A model generated the notes under the pieces. That model saw only the letters and a list, made by a program, of their open reading frames with translations, was not told the origin of the DNA and did no database searches. A stretch of 64,000 nucleotides of DNA, taken from Janthinobacterium sp. GW456P (GTDB lineage: Bacteria > Pseudomonadota > Gammaproteobacteria > Burkholderiales > Burkholderiaceae_D). The translations under genes were made by a program, and so were the position numbers. The DNA lies in assembly GCF_002127655.1 (NCBI RefSeq), contig NZ_NEHB01000032.1, positions 1-64,000 of the forward strand, in the 5' to 3' direction. Below, piece after piece: positions 1-7,889 of this stretch (positions are counted from its first letter, which is position 1; every line of letters starts with the position of its first letter).

Positions 1-2
1 AG

Positions 3-158
3 ATCTACGGAGCTGGCTCGGGGCCTAAGGGCGGATACGGCATCCAGTTACCCGGTCTTGATATGCCTATCAAGATTTTGACAGCGGTCGATACCGTTCG
101 CAATACCACGAACGGCATGAGGGGAATAATACAAGGTCGGATTAGCGCTTGCGCGTAA
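3..158 (+). CDS. Possible 3' end of a truncated gene, unknown product
   Basis: An open frame enters from the left edge and stops with TAA at 156-158. The visible tail of about 51 residues is rich in glycine near its start and matches no family I recognise. The stop lies inside the GTCGGATTA hairpin repeat, so the last residues derive from that repeat. The stretch is too short to separate a real C-terminus from chance, and nothing upstream is visible. Confidence 0.25.
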   Translation: MYGAGSGPKGGYGIQLPGLDMPIKILTAVDTVRNTTNGMRGIIQGRISACA

Positions 159-211
159 TCCGACGTCACCCGCCAACCATGTTGTCGGATTGCGGCCCCA
201 CCTAGTCCGAC
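136..211. repeat. Two adjacent GTCGGATT-type palindromic intergenic repeats
   Basis: The first unit (136-164) has perfect 9-base arms GTCGGATTA and TAATCCGAC around an 11-base GC-rich loop. The second (184-211) has related arms, GTCGGATT and AGTCCGAC, with two internal mismatches. It ends one base before the stop codon of the exporter gene. Repeats of this kind are common between genes in Proteobacteria. They could act as transcript 3' hairpins for both neighbours. Confidence 0.7.
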
Positions 212-1387
212 CTACGCTTTTGCGTTACCCTGCGCAAACACCCAGCAAACCAAACTCACCAGCAGTCCCGCCATCACGCCATATGCCAGATTCAGGGCGC
301 TGTCGAACAGCAGCGGCGCCACCAGGCCCGACACCAGCGCGAACAGCAGCATCTGGATGAACGATTGCATCGACGACGCCAGGCCGCTGTTGTTGGGGAA
401 GTGGTTCAGGGCCATCAGGGTCATCGGCGGCATGGCGATCGACAGGGCGAACGAGTAGAAGAACAGCGGCAGCACGGCCCATGGCACTTCGGCGGCAAAC
501 ACATAGTTGTAGCCGATGTTGGCCAGCGCGGCGACCAGCATCAAGATGAAGCCGGCCCAGATCATCTGGCGCTGGCTGGTGCGGTGGGCGATTTTCGCCG
601 ACAGGGCCGAACCGAACACCATGCCGCTGATCAGGGGAATGAACAGCCAGGCAAACGCCGTTTCCGGCAGGTGCAGGATGTTGATGATGAAGTAGGCGGC
701 CGAGCCGATGTACAGGGCGAAGCCGCCAAAGGCGGCGCCGATGGCCGTCGACAGCAGCAGGAACTGGCGGTGGCACAGCACTTTCCAGTAGTTGATGGCG
801 ATGTCGCCCAGGTGGAAGGCGTGGCGCTGCTCCTTCGGCAGGCTTTCCGGCAGCGCGCGCCAGACGACGGCGAACATCAGCACGCCGAAGGCCGTCAGGA
901 ACCAGAAAATCCAGCGCCAGCCCAGGCTGACCTGCAGCCAGCCGCCCAGCACGGGCGCGATGGCCGGCGCCAGCGCGAATACCATCATGATATGCGAGAG
1001 GATTTTTTGCGCGGCGGCACCCGCATAGCGGTCTTGCACGATGGCGCGGCCGATCACGGAACCGGCGCCTGCCGAGAGGCCCTGCAGCACGCGCCAGGCC
1101 AGCAGCCAGCCCAGCGACGGCGCCAGCGCGGCGCCCACGGAGGCGATCACATACAGCACCAGCGAGACGAGAATCACGGGACGGCGGCCGAACGAGTCGG
1201 ACAGGGTGCCGTAAAACAGCATCATGAAGGCGAACGTGAACAGGAAAAAGCTCAGGGTCTGCTGCACCAGCAGGGGGCTGGCATTGAAATCTTGGGTGAT
1301 GGCGGGGAAAGACGGCAGATAGGTGTCAATTGCAAGCGGTCCGACCATTGCCAGGCCCGCCAAAATCCAGGTTAATAATTTAGTCAT
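212..1387 (-). CDS. Bcr/CflA family multidrug efflux MFS transporter
   Basis: The 391-residue protein has about twelve hydrophobic segments and the N-terminal pattern of the Bcr/CflA drug:H+ antiporter family (a short Lys-containing start, then GPLAIDTYLPSFPAI). The MFS loop 2-3 signature appears near residues 62-70 as LSDSFGRRP. Family members export bicyclomycin, chloramphenicol or sulfonamides across the inner membrane; the substrate here cannot be read from sequence. The gene stands alone and is divergent from the serine acetyltransferase across a 189-bp promoter region. Confidence 0.88.
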   Translation of the reverse strand: MTKLLTWILAGLAMVGPLAIDTYLPSFPAITQDFNASPLLVQQTLSFFLFTFAFMMLFYGTLSDSFGRRPVILVSLVLYVIASVGAALAPSLGWLLAWRVLQGLSAGAGSVIGRAIVQDRYAGAAAQKILSHIMMVFALAPAIAPVLGGWLQVSLGWRWIFWFLTAFGVLMFAVVWRALPESLPKEQRHAFHLGDIAINYWKVLCHRQFLLLSTAIGAAFGGFALYIGSAAYFIINILHLPETAFAWLFIPLISGMVFGSALSAKIAHRTSQRQMIWAGFILMLVAALANIGYNYVFAAEVPWAVLPLFFYSFALSIAMPPMTLMALNHFPNNSGLASSMQSFIQMLLFALVSGLVAPLLFDSALNLAYGVMAGLLVSLVCWVFAQGNAKA

Positions 1388-1465
1388 GTTGAAGAGTGTT
1401 TTTGTTAGTCCGTCATTTTACGCTAGCGGCGGGAATCGGGTCCGGCGCCGCGGCGGTTTGCCATC

Positions 1466-1486
1466 CATATGCGTTTTTCGCATATG
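1466..1486. promoter_or_regulatory. Perfect 21-bp dyad upstream of serine acetyltransferase
   Basis: Arms CATATGCG and CGCATATG flank TTTTT. The dyad sits 91 bases before the acetyltransferase start, in the divergent region shared with the exporter. Two imperfect copies with the same arm-A/T tract-arm plan occur upstream of the sulfur operons, at 7712-7733 and 7770-7790. That pairing suggests a sulfur-responsive LysR regulator of the CysB/SsuR type. The regulator assignment is inference; the dyad itself is visible. Confidence 0.55.
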
Positions 1487-1576
1487 CAACCTTGGAATTC
1501 TTCGTTTGCACCGTTTGCCGTCGCCGTTAAGCTGGGGCGACCCGGCTTGTTTGCCGTTTTTTGGAAGTGATACGCC

Positions 1577-2515
1577 ATGCACAGCATTGATCCCGCGGCG
1601 CCCGCCGACGACACGGCCCAGTGGAACCTGGGGCCCGTGATCCAGGCCCTGCGCAGCTCGCGCGAAGACAAGCACAAGATCCGCCACAACGGCAGGGTGC
1701 GCGAACTGCCTTCGCGCGAAGCCCTCGCCACCATCGTCAACGGCCTGTCGGCGGCCCTGTTCCCCACGCATTACGGGCGGCCGAATCTGACCGATGAAAG
1801 CATCGACTATTTTGTCGGCGACACGCTGAACACGACCCTGAACCGCCTCAGCGAACAGGTGCGGCGCGGCTTGCTGTTTTCCATACCAGCTGGCGATGAA
1901 CAGAGCGGCGCCAGCGACGATGCGGCGCTGGCGCGGCAGGCGCGCGACATCACGCGCGCCTTCGCCGCCAGCCTGCCCGAGATCCGCGCCCTGCTGGTAT
2001 CGGATGTGCAGGCCGCCTACGCGGGCGACCCGGCCGCCACCTCGGTGGCCGAGATCATGCTGTGCTATCCGGGCACCATCGCCATCTTGTACCACCGCCT
2101 GGCGCACCAGCTGCACGCGCTCGGTGCGCCGTTCCTGGCGCGCCTGATCGCCGACATCGCGCACACCCTGACGGGCATCGACATCCACCCCGGCGCGCAC
2201 ATCGGCGCGTCGTTCTTCATCGACCATGGCACCGGCGTGGTGATCGGCGAGACGGCCATCATCGGCCAGCGCGTGCGCCTGTACCAGGCTGTCACCCTGG
2301 GCGCCAAGCGTTTTCCTGCCGATGCTTCCGGCGCGCTGATCAAGGGCACGCCGCGCCACCCCATCGTCGAGGACGACGTGGTGATCTACGCGGGCGCGAC
2401 CGTGCTGGGGCGCATCACCATCGGTGCGGGATCGACTATCGGGGGGAATGTGTGGCTGACGCAGAGCGTGCCGGCGAACAGCAATGTATCGCAGGCGCAG
2501 ATGCGCAATGATTGA
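1577..2515 (+). CDS. epsC: Serine O-acetyltransferase, EpsC/CysE type
   Basis: This enzyme transfers acetyl from acetyl-CoA to L-serine, giving O-acetylserine for cysteine synthesis in the cytoplasm. The 312-residue protein has an alpha-helical N-terminal half and a left-handed beta-helix from about residue 195. That part begins with DIHPGAHIGASFFIDHGTGV, the usual SAT signature, followed by VIGETAIIG and hexapeptide repeats. The C-terminus is short, as in the long EpsC-like form of many betaproteobacteria. The ATG is preceded by GGAAGTG. The upstream dyad resembles those at the ssu locus, in keeping with a sulfur-assimilation role. Confidence 0.88.
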   Translation: MHSIDPAAPADDTAQWNLGPVIQALRSSREDKHKIRHNGRVRELPSREALATIVNGLSAALFPTHYGRPNLTDESIDYFVGDTLNTTLNRLSEQVRRGLLFSIPAGDEQSGASDDAALARQARDITRAFAASLPEIRALLVSDVQAAYAGDPAATSVAEIMLCYPGTIAILYHRLAHQLHALGAPFLARLIADIAHTLTGIDIHPGAHIGASFFIDHGTGVVIGETAIIGQRVRLYQAVTLGAKRFPADASGALIKGTPRHPIVEDDVVIYAGATVLGRITIGAGSTIGGNVWLTQSVPANSNVSQAQMRND

Positions 2516-2583
2516 AGCGTGGCCGAGAAAACGTCCATGGCGGCGTTGCGCCTTGCCCTGAACGTTTTTCAGGCACGCTTCAA
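2512..2583. terminator. Possible stem with 10-bp arms between convergent genes
   Basis: TTGAAGCGTG (2512-2521) and CACGCTTCAA (2574-2583) are perfectly complementary but separated by 52 bases. The first arm covers the stop codon of the acetyltransferase. The element lies between two convergent genes, where a bidirectional terminator would be expected. No clear T tract follows, so the function is uncertain. Confidence 0.25.
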
Positions 2584-2613
2584 GCCGGGCGTGGCGCCTG
2601 GCTTTGCAAAACC

Positions 2614-3093
2614 TTACTTCACCGTCAGCGCTTCATAGCGGGCCACGGGCACGCCATCCTTCAGCAGCAGCAAGTCCTGGTCGGCGTAGCGGTAGCCATT
2701 GACTTCGCCCAGGGTGGTCATGAGCAGGTGCTCGAGGTCCATGTCCTGCTGCTGGCACATCATCATGGTGCCTGCCATCTGTCCGAAGCTCAGGGTGCTG
2801 ACGCCATCGCTGGTGTAGCCGCCCATCATCTGGTTGCAGCCGCTGTGGCCACCGGCACGGCCATCGGCCAGCTGCAGGGTCACTTCGCGCTGCTCGGGCG
2901 CCTTGCGCACCACCGGCTTGCCCTTCAATTCCTTCAGCTTCCACTGCGTGCCCGTCAGCTTCGGCGCCGGCTTGGCGGGCGAGGTGGCGCCCGGCGCGGC
3001 GGCGGCAGCGTCGCTGCGCACCGGCGTTTGCGCGCAGCCGGCCGTGATGGCGACGATGGCGGCGAGGGGAATCAGTCTGGCGAGTTTGAACAT
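2614..3093 (-). CDS. META domain lipoprotein (copy 1)
   Basis: The 159-residue protein starts with a signal peptide ending in a lipobox-like ITAGC, so it is probably an outer-membrane or periplasmic lipoprotein. A META/HslJ-like domain follows from about residue 50, with TQWKL early and the GCNQMMGGY core near residue 105. The tail LLLKDGVPVARYE is shared almost word for word with the second META lipoprotein at 13604-14068, so the two are paralogues. HslJ-type proteins are linked to novobiocin and heat-stress phenotypes in E. coli; no precise role can be given here. Confidence 0.82.
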   Translation of the reverse strand: MFKLARLIPLAAIVAITAGCAQTPVRSDAAAAAPGATSPAKPAPKLTGTQWKLKELKGKPVVRKAPEQREVTLQLADGRAGGHSGCNQMMGGYTSDGVSTLSFGQMAGTMMMCQQQDMDLEHLLMTTLGEVNGYRYADQDLLLLKDGVPVARYEALTVK

Positions 3094-3181
3094 GGTATTT
3101 CCTGATTAATAACGTGATAGCCGCCAGATTAGCAGATACGCGCCGCGCCAGCGTGCACGGTTGACAAGCTCACTGGCAATT

Positions 3182-4084
3182 CTACCGCTCCTGCTCCAGC
3201 CGCGCCTCAAGCAAGGTGCGCGCCGCGGCCGCGTAGGCGCGGCAGGCCTGCGGATCGACAAAGGCTTCGCTGCCGGCCGTGGCACTCGCTTCCAGCCGTT
3301 CCCACAGCTGCGACGCGTCCGGATGCGCCGAAATGAGCACGTCGCAAGGCAGCTTTTCCAGGGTCTCGAAGCTGTGGCGCAGGTCGGCCACCGCGTTCGG
3401 ATACTCGCTGCTGGCGCTGAACTTGAAGCCTGGGCGCGAGACGGCGTTGAGGCTGTCCGCGTAGACCATGTTCAGGCAGCGGGGGCCGTCGCACGATTGC
3501 CACGTCCAGCTCAGGCCCCCGGGCGTGTGGCCCGGCGTGGCGTGCGCCGTCAGTTGGATCGGGCCGACATTGAACTGGCCGCCGTCGCGCGCCAAACGCA
3601 TGTCCTTCACGGGCGGGTACTTGGGCAGCGCGTGGTATTGCGGGTCGTCCGGTCCCACTTCGCCCGACGCCAGGTCCAGCGCGGCCGACGGGCTGGCGGC
3701 CACCAGCGCATCGCTGCGCCGCTGCAGCTCGGCCAGGCCGCCCGCATGGTCGATATGGCCGTGCGAATTGAGGATCAGCTTGACGTCCTCGATGCGAAAA
3801 CCCAGCGCGCCGATATTGGCGATGATCTTCGGCGCCGACTCCGGCAAGCCGCCGTCGATCAGCACGTGACCTTGCGGCGAGGTGATGAGCACGGAACTGA
3901 GGCCTTTCACGCCCACATAATAGGTATTGCCGAAGATGGGGAACGGCGCCTGGTCGGCGTTCCAGGCGGCGCAGGCTTCGCAGCCCGGCGTCGGCGGCGT
4001 GACTGGCGCCTGGGCCTGCGCCAGCGTGTCGGCGCCTGCCAGCAGCGCGGCCAGTGCCAGCGCGCGTGAGAGTGTGGGGGGCAT
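3182..4084 (-). CDS. Subclass B3 metallo-beta-lactamase
   Basis: Exported zinc hydrolase of 300 residues, predicted to open the beta-lactam ring in the periplasm. A signal peptide covers roughly residues 1-26, ending in AQA. The B3 zinc ligands are all visible: H108-x-H110 and H186 for zinc 1, and D112, H113 and H254 for zinc 2, in NSHGHIDHAGG, ATPGHTPGG and ISAHPD. The FGNTYYVG stretch near residue 51 is also typical of the L1/THIN-B branch. The frame stays open upstream to 4252, but the ATG at 4084 gives a proper signal peptide. The gene stands alone. The activity spectrum cannot be deduced. Confidence 0.88.
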   Translation of the reverse strand: MPPTLSRALALAALLAGADTLAQAQAPVTPPTPGCEACAAWNADQAPFPIFGNTYYVGVKGLSSVLITSPQGHVLIDGGLPESAPKIIANIGALGFRIEDVKLILNSHGHIDHAGGLAELQRRSDALVAASPSAALDLASGEVGPDDPQYHALPKYPPVKDMRLARDGGQFNVGPIQLTAHATPGHTPGGLSWTWQSCDGPRCLNMVYADSLNAVSRPGFKFSASSEYPNAVADLRHSFETLEKLPCDVLISAHPDASQLWERLEASATAGSEAFVDPQACRAYAAAARTLLEARLEQER

Positions 4085-4166
4085 TGCGGTCCTTATCAGT
4101 GATGCCAGGGTGGCATATGCTGACATGGAACGGGGGCGGACGCAAATTCGCTCCGGCCCCGCCGCG

Positions 4167-5558
4167 TCAGGCCGCCGCCAGCGCTTCCTGGCTGGGCGCG
4201 ATGCTGACCTGGCGGCCCGGGTGACCGGCCGGCAGGCGCGGGCCCTGGCCAAAGACCTTGTGGCGCAAGCTGCCTTCCTCGTAGCGGGTGCGGTAGCGGC
4301 CGCGCCGCTGCAGTTCCGGCACGATGTGGGCCACCACGTCGGCCATGCTGTCGTGGGCCACGGCGAAGGCGAGATTGAAGCCGTCGATGCCCGTCTCGTC
4401 CAGCCACGCTTCCAGCTGGTCGGCCACCTGGCGCGCGTCGCCGACCAGCACGGGGCCGCGCCCGCCCAGGCCGATGTATTCGGCCGCTTCGCGCACCGTC
4501 CAGGTGCGGTCCGGGTCGGCCTGAGTGAACGAGGCCAGCGCCGAGCGGCCGGCCGGGGAATCGATGTAGTCGACGGTGGCGTCGAGCGGATAGCGGCTGA
4601 AATCGACGCCCGTCCAGCCCGACAGCAGCACGAGCGCCGCCTCGATATTCACGTGGCGCAGATAGTCGGCATGCTTGGCGCGCGCTTCCGCTTCCGTGGC
4701 GCCCGTGATGACCAGCGCCTGCGCGTAGATCAGCAGCGCCTCGCCATCGCGCCCGCTTTGCCGCACGGCGGCGCGCAAGTCATCGGCGTAGCGCTTGACG
4801 ACCGTCTTGCTGGGACCGCTGACAAACGTCGCTTCCGCGTGGCGCGCCGCGAAGCGCGTGCCGCGCGGCGAGGTGCCCGCCTGGTACAGCAGCGGCGTGC
4901 GCTGCGGCGATGGCTCGCACAGATGGATGCCGGGCACCTGGTAGTGGCGCCCGGCATGGTTGATCGGATGGACCTTGGCCGGATCGGCGTAGATTGCGCG
5001 CGCCTTGTCGTTGACGACGGCGTCGTCGTCCCAGCTCTTTTCCCACAGTTTGTAGACGACTTCCAGGTACTCGTCGGCCAGGTCGTAGCGTTCGTCGTGG
5101 CCCAACTGCTGGTTCAAGCCCAGGTTGCGCGCCGCGCTATCGAGATAGCCGGTGACGATATTCCAGCCGATGCGCCCACCCGTCAGGTGGTCGAGCGTGG
5201 AAATGCGCCGCGCGAACGTGTACGGATGCTCGTAGGTGAGGGCGCAGGTGACGCCGAAACCCAGGTGCGTGGTCGTCTGCGCCATGATGGGCACGAGGGC
5301 CAGCGGGTCGTTCAGCGGCACCTGCACGCCGTGTTCCATGGCCGCATCGAGGCTGCCCCGGTACACGTCATACACGCCCAGCACGTCGGCGAGAAAAACC
5401 GCGTCGAACAGGCCCGCTTCCAGCAGGCGCGCCAGTTCCGTCCAGTGTTCGGGATCGGTGTAGCGGTGGCTGCGGTCGCGCGCATGCGTCCACAGGCCCG
5501 GCGACTGGTGGCCGACGGTATTCATCTGGAAGGCGTTGAAGCGTATCGTCTTGGCCAT
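4167..5558 (-). CDS. LLM-class flavin-dependent monooxygenase (NtaA/SnaA/DszA family)
   Basis: The 463-residue cytoplasmic enzyme belongs to the FMNH2-dependent bacterial luciferase-like family that includes nitrilotriacetate monooxygenase and DszA. The N-terminal NTVGHQSPGLW, the LADVLGVYDVYRG segment and GGRIGWNIVTGYLDSAARN are characteristic. Such enzymes use reduced flavin from a partner reductase; SsuE, encoded divergently 2.3 kb away, could supply it. It is the last gene of a three-gene leftward operon with a MetQ-like binding protein (3-bp gap) and an SfnB-like dehydrogenase. This context points to oxidation of an organosulfur compound, but the substrate is not known. Confidence 0.85.
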   Translation of the reverse strand: MAKTIRFNAFQMNTVGHQSPGLWTHARDRSHRYTDPEHWTELARLLEAGLFDAVFLADVLGVYDVYRGSLDAAMEHGVQVPLNDPLALVPIMAQTTTHLGFGVTCALTYEHPYTFARRISTLDHLTGGRIGWNIVTGYLDSAARNLGLNQQLGHDERYDLADEYLEVVYKLWEKSWDDDAVVNDKARAIYADPAKVHPINHAGRHYQVPGIHLCEPSPQRTPLLYQAGTSPRGTRFAARHAEATFVSGPSKTVVKRYADDLRAAVRQSGRDGEALLIYAQALVITGATEAEARAKHADYLRHVNIEAALVLLSGWTGVDFSRYPLDATVDYIDSPAGRSALASFTQADPDRTWTVREAAEYIGLGGRGPVLVGDARQVADQLEAWLDETGIDGFNLAFAVAHDSMADVVAHIVPELQRRGRYRTRYEEGSLRHKVFGQGPRLPAGHPGRQVSIAPSQEALAAA

Positions 5559-5561
5559 GGC

Positions 5562-6398
5562 TTATTTGGCTGCCGTCTGCAAGGCTTGCTGGTAATCGGG
5601 TTTCGAATAGCCGGCAAAGTGTTTATTGGTGATGTCGAGGAATTCGCGCGAGCGGTAGGCGGCCGCCAGGTCCTTGGCGAACTGCTTGTCCTTGTCGGCC
5701 GTGCGGATGGCCACCAGGTTGATGTAGTTGGGCGAGATCTTCTCGGCCACCAGCGCCTCCGTCAGCTTCAGCCCCGACGCCAGCGCGTAATTGCCATTGA
5801 TGAAGGAGTAATCGGTGTCGCCCAGCGAGCGTGGCAGCTGCGCCGCTTCCAGCGGCAGCAGCTTGATTTTCTTCGTGTTGACGGCGATATCCTTCTCCGA
5901 CGCGCGCACGGGGTCGAAGCTGGGGCGCAGCTTGATCCAGCCCAGCTGGTCGAGCAGCACCAGCGCGCGCGCCTGGTTGGTCGGATCGTTCGGCAAGCCC
6001 ACGGTCGTGCCTTCCTTCACGTCGTCCAGGGTCTTGTGCTTCTTGCTGTAGATGGCGATCGGCGCCGTGGGTATCGTGATCAGGTCCGTCAGGGCCAGCT
6101 TGTGCTCCAGCGCGAATTTCTTCAGGTAGACGATGTGCTGGAAGACGTTGGCGTCGAGCGAACCTTCGGCCAGCGCGAAGTTCGGCTGGATATAGTCGTT
6201 GAATTCCACCAGCTTGACCTTGTAGCCCTGTTTTTCCAGGATAGGCTTGATGCCCAGCTTGATCTGGTCCGCATACGGCCCGGCGCTGGTGCCGATGGTG
6301 ATGTCTTTCGGGTCTTTCGCTTGGGCGAAGCTGGCTGCCAGGGCCAGGGTCAGGGCGCTGAGGACGATGCTGCGGCGGGTGATGGTCAGGATGGTCAT
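5562..6398 (-). CDS. MetQ/NlpA family substrate-binding protein
   Basis: The 278-residue periplasmic binding protein is of the NlpA/MetQ type, which binds D- or L-methionine and related sulfur compounds. Family hallmarks include DITIGTSAGPYADQIK after the signal peptide, LVEFNDYIQPNFALAEGSLDANVFQH, and DPTNQARAL. The signal peptide ends in SFAQA with no lipobox cysteine, so unlike classical MetQ it should be a soluble periplasmic protein. No MetN or MetI gene is present in the window, so it must use a distant permease or share SsuBC. It sits between two organosulfur oxidation genes. Confidence 0.87.
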   Translation of the reverse strand: MTILTITRRSIVLSALTLALAASFAQAKDPKDITIGTSAGPYADQIKLGIKPILEKQGYKVKLVEFNDYIQPNFALAEGSLDANVFQHIVYLKKFALEHKLALTDLITIPTAPIAIYSKKHKTLDDVKEGTTVGLPNDPTNQARALVLLDQLGWIKLRPSFDPVRASEKDIAVNTKKIKLLPLEAAQLPRSLGDTDYSFINGNYALASGLKLTEALVAEKISPNYINLVAIRTADKDKQFAKDLAAAYRSREFLDITNKHFAGYSKPDYQQALQTAAK

Positions 6399-6419
6399 GA
6401 TGGCTCCAGGGTGGGTAAA

Positions 6420-7634
6420 TTACGAATACGCCGTCGGCTCGGGCAGCGTGTCGTTCAAGGCAAAGCGTCCCAGGTCGCGCAGCTTGTAGTCGATGGGGTC
6501 GTGCAGGGTATGCACGCGCACGTTGCGCCAGTAGCGGTCGAAGCCGTATTGGGCCGAGGTGGAGCGCGCGCCCGTCAGTTCGAACATCTGGCTGCTGATT
6601 TCAAGGCCCGCCTTGTGCGACAGGCATTTGGCTTCTGCGACAGCCACGGCCAGCAAGCCCCGTTCGCGCGCCGTCACCAGCGCGCCCTTGCGGAAGACCT
6701 TTTCCAGTTCCTGCGCCGCCGCGTCGGCCAGCACTTGCGCGGGGCGCAGCAAGAGCCACAGCTGGCCGTAGCGGTGCTGCACCAAAGGGTCATCCGTGGC
6801 TTGCGCCACGCCCGAGGCAAACCAGGCTTTCGCCTGCTCGTCCGTGTAGCGGCGCGCCGCCTCGAACGCGCCTTCGGCGATGCCCAGGTACAGATTGGTC
6901 ATGATCAGCTGCGCGATCTGCGAGCGCACGGTGGCTTGCGGCGTGGCGGCCTGCGCGGGCGCCTGCAGCACCAGCTCGCGCGCCAGGGCGACTCCTTCAA
7001 AGTGGACATTGCCGCTATCCGTCTGGCGCTGGCCGAACGCGTCCCAGTCCGCCTGCACGGTCACGCCATCCTGGCGCGTGGGCAGGGCGGCGATCAGCGC
7101 CGTCTGCGTGGGCGCGTGCCAGGCGGAGACGGTCAGCCAGTCGGAGCCGACGGAACCGGACGAAAAGCTCTTGATGCCGTCGAGGACGTAGCCGTCGCCG
7201 CTGTCGCTGGCCGTGACCCGTTTGTCGAGGGGATTCAAGGCATTGCCCCAGAACAGACGCTCGTCGACGGTCAAGGCAAGCAGGCGGCGCTGCTGCTGCG
7301 CGCTGCCATACAGCTGCAGGCCCGCCAGTTGCAGATGGTGGAAGCCGAAGACATGCGCCAGCGCGCTGTCGGCCCGCGCCAGGATGCGGATCACCTGGTA
7401 CACGAGGGGCCACGACGCGCCCTGGCCGCCGAATTCCACGGGAATCGACAAAGTGAGCAGACCTGAATCGCGCAGCCATTCGCGTTCCTGCGCCGCGTGG
7501 CCGCCGGCCTGGTCGCGGGCATTGGCCGTTTCGGCCAGGCGCGCGGCCAGCGTTGTGGCGATGCGGATGGCGTCCTGCAGGGGTTCCGCTGCAAATGCGT
7601 CGGGGCGGGTGGCATGGAGAAAAGCGCTGGACAT
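6420..7634 (-). CDS. sfnB: SfnB-family acyl-CoA-dehydrogenase-like sulfur oxidoreductase
   Basis: A flavoprotein of 404 residues with the acyl-CoA dehydrogenase fold, closest in layout to the SfnB/DszC group used in dimethyl sulfone and thiophene-type sulfur acquisition. Visible marks are WLRDSGLLTLSIPVEFGGQG near the N-terminus, LFWGNALNP in the middle and a C-terminal ELTGARSTSAQYGFDRYWRN stretch. The ATG at 7634 is preferred over an upstream start at 7730, which lies in the promoter region. It is first in the leftward operon, divergent from ssuE. It probably works with the downstream monooxygenase; the exact sulfur substrate is inference. Confidence 0.82.
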   Translation of the reverse strand: MSSAFLHATRPDAFAAEPLQDAIRIATTLAARLAETANARDQAGGHAAQEREWLRDSGLLTLSIPVEFGGQGASWPLVYQVIRILARADSALAHVFGFHHLQLAGLQLYGSAQQQRRLLALTVDERLFWGNALNPLDKRVTASDSGDGYVLDGIKSFSSGSVGSDWLTVSAWHAPTQTALIAALPTRQDGVTVQADWDAFGQRQTDSGNVHFEGVALARELVLQAPAQAATPQATVRSQIAQLIMTNLYLGIAEGAFEAARRYTDEQAKAWFASGVAQATDDPLVQHRYGQLWLLLRPAQVLADAAAQELEKVFRKGALVTARERGLLAVAVAEAKCLSHKAGLEISSQMFELTGARSTSAQYGFDRYWRNVRVHTLHDPIDYKLRDLGRFALNDTLPEPTAYS

Positions 7635-7711
7635 GAGTGATATTCCGGAAAGACGATGACGCCGATATTGCACCGCCGGGCGCGCGCCGTACACGAAGAA
7701 AACCGCGCATG

Positions 7712-7733
7712 GATATGCGGAAAAAGCCATGCG
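7712..7733. promoter_or_regulatory. Imperfect dyad between sfnB and ssuE, copy A
   Basis: The halves GATATGCG and CCATGCGG flank an A-rich centre (GAAAAAG). It resembles the perfect dyad at 1466-1486. It lies 78 bases upstream of the sfnB start on the left and 157 bases upstream of ssuE on the right, a suitable place for a CysB/SsuR-type activator. Regulator identity is inferred. Confidence 0.45.
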
Positions 7734-7769
7734 GAGAGGAGCGCCTTCGCTTGCGGGGCGTCAGGCCCG

Positions 7770-7790
7770 GATAGACAAAAAACGCATATC
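7770..7790. promoter_or_regulatory. Imperfect dyad between sfnB and ssuE, copy B
   Basis: The 21-base element begins GATAGAC, has a run of six A, and ends CGCATATC. The right half matches the arm of the 1466-1486 dyad closely and the left half only weakly. It lies 100 bases before the ssuE start codon and is the better placed of the two copies to control the ssu operon. Confidence 0.45.
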
Positions 7791-7889
7791 GAAGCGCGAA
7801 AGCATTCGTTTTATCGGGCCGCTGATGGCGATAGGCTGCAAGCATCCAGGTAGCCAAATCACACCATCACGTACAGGGACGGGCATCAC

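Noticed and set aside
4105-4125. GCATATGC upstream of the beta-lactamase gene as another sulfur-type dyad
   Set aside because: It lacks the central A/T run and the 21-base spacing of the other elements; an 8-base palindrome alone is expected by chance.
3927-7466. Very long open frame (1179 codons) on the plus strand opposite the sulfur operon
   Set aside because: High GC leaves antisense frames open. The minus-strand genes have clear family motifs; the plus frame is Arg/Gln/Gly-rich and resembles nothing.
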